Source: Selenomonadaceae bacterium (GTDB lineage: Bacteria > Bacillota > Negativicutes > Selenomonadales > Selenomonadaceae). From it: a stretch of 10,095 nucleotides of DNA. Position numbers and translations under genes: made by a program. The stretch covers positions 1 through 10,095 of the forward strand of contig JAFXOC010000208.1 of assembly GCA_017529085.1 (NCBI GenBank), read 5' to 3'. Position 1 is the stretch's first letter. Each line of letters begins with the position of its first letter. Positions 5,721-10,095 of this stretch are shown here, piece by piece. The notes under the pieces were generated by a model. It did not search any database. It saw only the letters and a program-made list of their open reading frames with translations, and had not been told where the DNA came from.

Positions 5721-6869
5721 ATGACTATAAACAAGAAAAAATTATTTTTATCCTTGGCGCTTTCGGCGGTGTTGTTATCGCCTTCGTATTCTTTCGCCGA
5801 AGATGATATAGACGCAAAAATACGGGAGCAGCAGAAGATTTTGCAGGAGTTAAATCAGCAAAAATCCGATAACAATTCCAAAGAAATGCAAAAGAAATTG
5901 GATAAGTTGGATGCGCAGTTGAAACAGCTTGCGGAAAAAGCGGATAAAAAGCCGTCATACGATGCAAAAGGGGCGATTGATTCGATTGCCGCTCAAATTT
6001 TAGACCTTCGCAAGCAAATAGAAGAAACGACAAAATCGCAGGAGCGAATAGCGGAACTTTTAAACAAATTGGAACAAAGGGATAAAGAGAGGGAGGAAGA
6101 AAAGCGGATAAGCGAAGCGGAATCCGTAAATCAAGATATAATAGCCGCTTCTGGGACATCAAACCGTTACTTGGTAAATCCGGGAGATAACAAACAAGTC
6201 GGTTACACGCAGGACGCTATAAACAGTCAGGGCAACAGTACGATGGTTTTTGCGTATTATCCCGATCAGCTTTATAAAATTTATTGCCGAAAAGGATATT
6301 TGACGGACTTGGCTTTTAAGAAAGGCGAACAGATAAAATTTGTCGGCGGTGGCGATACGGCGGGATGGATGGTAAATAATACGGAAGTGGACGGAGTGCC
6401 GCATTTGTATATAAAACCCGTGGTTGATGTCAGTACGACAAATTTGATTGTCACAACGAATAAGCGGTCGTATCAGCTTATAGTCAACACATCGAATTGG
6501 TACAATCCGATGGTGCGTTGGACTTACGGAGCAGAGGACAAAGAAGCGAATCTTTTAAAACAGAAGAAGGAAGAACGGGTAGTAACAGGAAATATCCGTG
6601 GAAATGTGGAAAATCTTGACTTTGATTATAAAGTCGAGGGCAAGGGCGAAAAACCTACCATGATTTTCTCGGACGGCGAACAGACTTATATAAAATTTGC
6701 GTCAGAGCCTAGCAAGAAAGTCCCGTTATTTGTACGGGAAAAAGGGAAGAAACAGATGGCGTTGGTGAATTATCGGATAAAGGATAATTATTTTATCGTT
6801 GAAAAGGTTTTCACTATGGCGCAGTTGAGGTATTCGGAAGATGAAGTTTTAACCATTAAGCATAAATAG
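5721..6869 (+). CDS. trbG: Type IV secretion outer-membrane core protein, VirB9/TrbG family
   Basis: A 382-residue periplasmic protein that joins VirB10 and the outer-membrane ring of the conjugation channel. It has a signal peptide with likely cleavage after SFA (26). A charged heptad-rich region at about 29-138 looks like two coiled coils. The VirB9 domain starts near residue 150: MVFAYYPDQLYKIYCRKGYLTDLAF has the family's Y....IY....Y.TD....KGE pattern, then LIVTTNKRSYQL, and the C-terminal NYRIKDNYFIVEKVF. That last segment is the part that binds VirB10 and TrbH/VirB7 in known systems. Usual TrbG proteins are about 300 residues, so the coiled-coil part is an addition. ATG 5721 has an AAAGGAG site. 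It lies 25 bases after trbF in the same operon. Confidence 0.87.
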   Translation: MTINKKKLFLSLALSAVLLSPSYSFAEDDIDAKIREQQKILQELNQQKSDNNSKEMQKKLDKLDAQLKQLAEKADKKPSYDAKGAIDSIAAQILDLRKQIEETTKSQERIAELLNKLEQRDKEREEEKRISEAESVNQDIIAASGTSNRYLVNPGDNKQVGYTQDAINSQGNSTMVFAYYPDQLYKIYCRKGYLTDLAFKKGEQIKFVGGGDTAGWMVNNTEVDGVPHLYIKPVVDVSTTNLIVTTNKRSYQLIVNTSNWYNPMVRWTYGAEDKEANLLKQKKEERVVTGNIRGNVENLDFDYKVEGKGEKPTMIFSDGEQTYIKFASEPSKKVPLFVREKGKKQMALVNYRIKDNYFIVEKVFTMAQLRYSEDEVLTIKHK

Positions 6870-6880
6870 GAGAGGAATTT

Positions 6881-8290
6881 ATGTGGTGGAATAATTTAAG
6901 AATTTGGCTTAAAAATTTGGTTGGGAAGCCTGATAAAAACGAGGAAAAAAAATCTTATGACGAAGAAAAAGACGATGACTTTGAAACGCCGATTGAAGCA
7001 AAAAAGGAGGACAAGGCTCCGGGAAATGTAAAAATGAACGGCGGTAGTCATGGTAATGTGCAGGGTTTAAACCGCAAATTCGTCGGTATGGGTTTAGGCT
7101 TTTTGATTTTGTTGATAGCCGTTATGTGGGGATATAACATTCAAGACACTAACGAAAAGAAAGCTGCGGAAAAAGAAAAAGCCGCCATAAATACCGAAGA
7201 TACCGCCGCCAAAGTTTCGTTACAAAATGCAGATGTAGGATATTCCGATGTGTTTGTTCCCGAACAGCAAGGATTAGCGGGAGCAAATTCAAGATTTGTC
7301 AACAGAAGGAATCCCAATAACGCTCAAACGGGAACGGACAGTCAAGATCCTTCAAAAAACGGATTGACAAATAACGGTAACGCTCAAAAGTCAAGTCAAT
7401 CGGAAGAAAGTCAAACGCCTGTTACTTCTTCCACGCCCGTGGTAGCAACGCCGACCGTACCGCAAATTCCCTCGTATAGTTATTCATCTTTGTCACCGAC
7501 AGCAATTTCAACGCCCACGGCTGTTGCAACACAAGGAGCAAGGCAAGAAAGCGAAGCGAAACGAGCGGATAACGAAAGGGAAAGACAAGCGGAAAGATAC
7601 AGAAGCGCAATTTCCTTTGGTCTTAATAGCGGGGAAAACAATGGCTTGGCGCAGTCGGGGAACGGTTCTTCGGTAGCCGTCAATTCGCAGGGAGGACAGG
7701 GAGGACAAGGAAAAACCTTGGCAAGCACAAGCCAATCTCCTTTTCCTTCTTCGCCAATTCAATACATGGCGGCTTCCGATGGGGTTTTGCAAGCGGGAAC
7801 GCTAATTCCCGCAGTATTGTTTTCGGGAATAAATACGAATGTGGCGGGGCAAGTCACGGCGCAAACAATGAGCGATGTCTATGATACCGCAACGAGAAGC
7901 AATCTTTTAATTCCTGCGGGAAGTCAGCTTATAGGAAGTTATGAGGCGGGCGCTTCTTCTGGGAATAATAGGGTTAATGTAACTTTTTCCACATTGGTTT
8001 TGCCGGACGGCAGTTCTTACGCCATAGACAACAGTATGGTAGCGGTTGACGGCGCGGGATATAACGGTATTGCGGGAAAATTGGATCATCATACCGATAA
8101 GGCTTTAAGAGATGGACTTTTAAATTCTGCGTTTACGGCGATAGCGTCAAAATGGACGGAGCGGGTTTATTTGGATATGTCCTCGATTTCAAACATAACC
8201 AAAATGGAGGGTGTTAGACCTACAATAACAATAAATCCGGGAAAAGAGTTCAACCTGTTTGTAACAAGACCGATAATATTTGAGCAGTAA
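6881..8290 (+). CDS. trbI: Type IV secretion channel protein, VirB10/TrbI family
   Basis: A 469-residue protein bridging both membranes. It has a charged cytoplasmic N-terminus (1-66), one membrane helix (about 67-84), a long flexible periplasmic linker rich in S, T, N, Q and P (about 90-295, including a GGQGGQG stretch), and the TrbI domain from about 301. The domain shows LQAGTLIPAVLFSGINTNV, then LLIPAGSQLIGSYE, then a final NLFVTRPIIF, all standard in the family. VirB10 senses ATP use by the inner ATPases and opens the outer-membrane channel. The start ATG 6881 has AGGAGAGG five bases upstream, and it begins 11 bases after trbG. Nothing looks broken. Confidence 0.92.
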   Translation: MWWNNLRIWLKNLVGKPDKNEEKKSYDEEKDDDFETPIEAKKEDKAPGNVKMNGGSHGNVQGLNRKFVGMGLGFLILLIAVMWGYNIQDTNEKKAAEKEKAAINTEDTAAKVSLQNADVGYSDVFVPEQQGLAGANSRFVNRRNPNNAQTGTDSQDPSKNGLTNNGNAQKSSQSEESQTPVTSSTPVVATPTVPQIPSYSYSSLSPTAISTPTAVATQGARQESEAKRADNERERQAERYRSAISFGLNSGENNGLAQSGNGSSVAVNSQGGQGGQGKTLASTSQSPFPSSPIQYMAASDGVLQAGTLIPAVLFSGINTNVAGQVTAQTMSDVYDTATRSNLLIPAGSQLIGSYEAGASSGNNRVNVTFSTLVLPDGSSYAIDNSMVAVDGAGYNGIAGKLDHHTDKALRDGLLNSAFTAIASKWTERVYLDMSSISNITKMEGVRPTITINPGKEFNLFVTRPIIFEQ

Positions 8291-8308
8291 AAGGAAGGAG
8301 TTTTTCTT

Positions 8309-10095
8309 ATGGAAATGGATAATGCAGATCGCAAAAAACTTATAATACGCATAGCCATAGTTATGGCGATTTGCATTACCTTGGGTTCTTGGTATTCAAC
8401 GCAGAGCGTAGCGGGATTATGCGGTTATCACGAAGATTTGGGATCTAACATAGGCGGGATATATTTCCCGTTTATGTTTTTCTTCTGGAAGAATAATCCC
8501 GTAATAGCTTCGCAAATCCCTGATATTATAAATGCGAATAAATTTCCGATATTATTAAGCGTTGCAATAGGCGTGGGCGTTTCGTACATGATGGGTAAAT
8601 CCGCAGGACTTATGACTTCTCACGGTTCGGCTAGTTTTGCGAAAGCGGAAGATATAAAAATAGCGGGGTTAAACGCTAAGAAAAACGGAGTGGTTGTCGG
8701 TCGTAATCCTTTTACCAACGAAATAATGCTTCACGATGGTCCGGAACATATCTTTCTTGCCGCTCCGACAAGAAGCGGTAAAGGCGTTGGTATCATAATT
8801 CCTACGGCTATAACATGGCATAATTCGGCGTTTTTCTTTGATCCGAAACAGGAACTTTGGATTCATACGGCGGGTTACAGAAAGCGCGTTATGGGTCAAA
8901 AAGTTATGAAATTTGAACCGCTTTGCGTGGACGGGTCAAGCGCAAGGTGGAATCCTTATACGGAGGTGGATTTTCGCGGCTTAAAGGAAATGGACGATGT
9001 AAAGACTATCAACGAAACCATTGTAAAAACGGGCGAAGGTGACGGCAATAAAGATCCGTTTTGGGAAAATTCGGCTATCGGTTTGCTAAACGGAGCAACG
9101 CTTCATCTTTTGTATAAGCATTACAGAGAGGGAAAACCTTTGCCCTGCCCGTCAGATACGGCAAGTTTCCTTGCTTCTCCCACAATGGATAAACCGCACC
9201 TTTTCACGAGTATGAAGATTTATTCTCATATTTCGCCGGAGGAATTTATGGAACTTGAATATCCAATTCCGGGAGGGGATTTTGATGAATTTTTAAAATT
9301 GGAAATAAAATTGCCCGAAATGCCAAAGGAAAATCAAGAGCAATCACCCTCAAAAAAGCCGAAACAAAAAACCAAAGAAAAATCGGAGGAAGAAATAAAA
9401 AAAGAAGAAGAAGAACAGGAACGGTATCGTATTTTGCAGGAAGAATACGATATGCAAAAAAATTTAAAAATATTGACAAACTCTTATGTCGTTTATAAAA
9501 AGGGAACTAAACACCCTATTACTGGGAAGGAACTAAAAGGCGATATTGTAAAATTCAGAAATTGTTTAAAGGAAATTTATCCAGAATATGTGCCTGATTT
9601 AAAGCCGTTTAAAAACCATATATTCACTTGTTTAAAAAGGCTGAAAGAACCTAAAGGTGATATAAACGCCGTAAATTTAGATTCGATAACCACGCTTGAA
9701 GATTTACGGAATTATGTTTTGTTTGCCAGAGAGCAAGGCGTAAGATTTTTTTGGGGAGCGCCGGATGTAAGTCAATGTCCTGATTTAAAGGGTATAAACG
9801 ATATTCTAAATCAGCAAGCGACTTTAGCGCCTATGTATCAACTTTTGGTACACCCGAAAGTAGCCGAAGAAGCGCAAAAGATATTGGGAAATGCGGAACA
9901 AACAGGCGCTTCTATTATTTCTTCTGCTCAAACACCGCTTAACTTATATCAAGATCCGCTTATAAAAATGAACACTTGCGTATCGGATTTTTCATTTAAG
10001 GATTTGTTAGATCCACGGCAAGCGGTTTCGTTGTATTTGGTTATTCAGCCTAACGATGTGCCGAAAGTAAGACCTTTGACAAGGCTTTTGGTAAA
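8309..10095 (+). CDS. traG: Coupling protein, VirD4/TraG family, partial at the right edge
   Basis: An open frame of 595 codons running off the window. It has two or three hydrophobic helices in the first 95 residues, then FLAAPTRSGKGVGIIIPT with the Walker A motif (152-159, Lys158), DPKQELW (the family's D.KGEN..), FEPL and RWNPYTEV, all signatures of the hexameric ATPase that brings relaxed DNA or protein to the channel. Near residue 490-590 the family's S..S....LNL..DP and SDF..DL. motifs appear. The Walker B motif has not yet been reached. Between these parts, about residues 310-495, is a large charged insertion with a K/E-rich run, at the place of the all-alpha domain that picks substrates. 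ATG 8309 has AAGGAAGGAG just upstream, 18 bases after trbI. Confidence 0.9.
   Translation, partial: MEMDNADRKKLIIRIAIVMAICITLGSWYSTQSVAGLCGYHEDLGSNIGGIYFPFMFFFWKNNPVIASQIPDIINANKFPILLSVAIGVGVSYMMGKSAGLMTSHGSASFAKAEDIKIAGLNAKKNGVVVGRNPFTNEIMLHDGPEHIFLAAPTRSGKGVGIIIPTAITWHNSAFFFDPKQELWIHTAGYRKRVMGQKVMKFEPLCVDGSSARWNPYTEVDFRGLKEMDDVKTINETIVKTGEGDGNKDPFWENSAIGLLNGATLHLLYKHYREGKPLPCPSDTASFLASPTMDKPHLFTSMKIYSHISPEEFMELEYPIPGGDFDEFLKLEIKLPEMPKENQEQSPSKKPKQKTKEKSEEEIKKEEEEQERYRILQEEYDMQKNLKILTNSYVVYKKGTKHPITGKELKGDIVKFRNCLKEIYPEYVPDLKPFKNHIFTCLKRLKEPKGDINAVNLDSITTLEDLRNYVLFAREQGVRFFWGAPDVSQCPDLKGINDILNQQATLAPMYQLLVHPKVAEEAQKILGNAEQTGASIISSAQTPLNLYQDPLIKMNTCVSDFSFKDLLDPRQAVSLYLVIQPNDVPKVRPLTRLLV

Noticed and set aside
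7687..7712. Short GGACAGGGAGGACA-type repeat in trbI as a regulatory or CRISPR-like repeat
   Set aside because: It simply encodes a Gly-Gln-rich stretch of the linker. No regularly spaced repeats are present in the window.
7422..7792. Several open frames on the minus strand inside trbI
   Set aside because: They are shadows of the low-complexity linker of a clear gene, have no ribosome sites, and mutually overlap in different frames.
8309..10095. Frameshift or break in traG
   Set aside because: I read the frame codon by codon from ATG 8309 to the edge and met no stop. The unusual middle part is an in-frame insertion.

Overview
The window looks like part of an integrative or conjugative element, or a plasmid, from an AT-rich bacterium with a Gram-negative type envelope. 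The evidence is a VirB8/TrbF - VirB9/TrbG - VirB10/TrbI - VirD4/TraG series. A signal-peptide-bearing VirB9 and a full-length VirB10 imply an outer membrane. The host cannot be named from sequence alone. A low-GC diderm Firmicute (Negativicutes) is one guess, with low confidence.

Layout. Bases 1-48 hold the first 16 codons of a minus-strand transposase-like gene, with its promoter and the end of its insertion sequence lying within about 1-120. A small plus-strand ORF of unknown function (ends at 412) abuts the IS and may be cut by it; a strong hairpin terminator follows. From 564 to 3663 lies an AT-rich cargo block: an AAA+ ATPase with a nuclease-fold-like C-terminal region (DUF4143 style), a 72-residue protein, and a HipA/CtkA-like kinase whose start codon overlaps the small gene's stop. 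From 3824 to the right edge runs a tightly packed transfer operon: a type IV pilin-like protein, a multi-pass membrane protein with a GxGD motif like that of prepilin peptidases, TrbF, TrbG, TrbI and the coupling protein TraG, which leaves the window before its Walker B motif.

Main observation. The ATPase and the kinase are unrelated enzymes, yet they end in a homologous C-terminal module of roughly 85 residues. The last 68 residues align without gaps, with about 29 identities by hand count. Each gene is followed by the same DNA hairpin at the same distance. Two different enzymes with one tail, placed directly before a type IV secretion operon, suggest either a shared translocation or docking signal (cargo or effectors loaded through the coupling protein) or a 3' cassette used to exchange enzyme heads. 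The sequence shows the shared tail and hairpin; the function is inference.

How the genes may work together. TrbF, TrbG and TrbI would build the periplasm-spanning core, and TraG would select substrates. The pilin-like protein with its candidate peptidase would supply a surface fibre or pseudopilus. The cargo block would be carried, and perhaps delivered, by the machine. No stretch over 300 bases lacks a gene; the gaps at 413-563, 2217-2275 and 3664-3823 hold the hairpins and promoter-like sequences listed.
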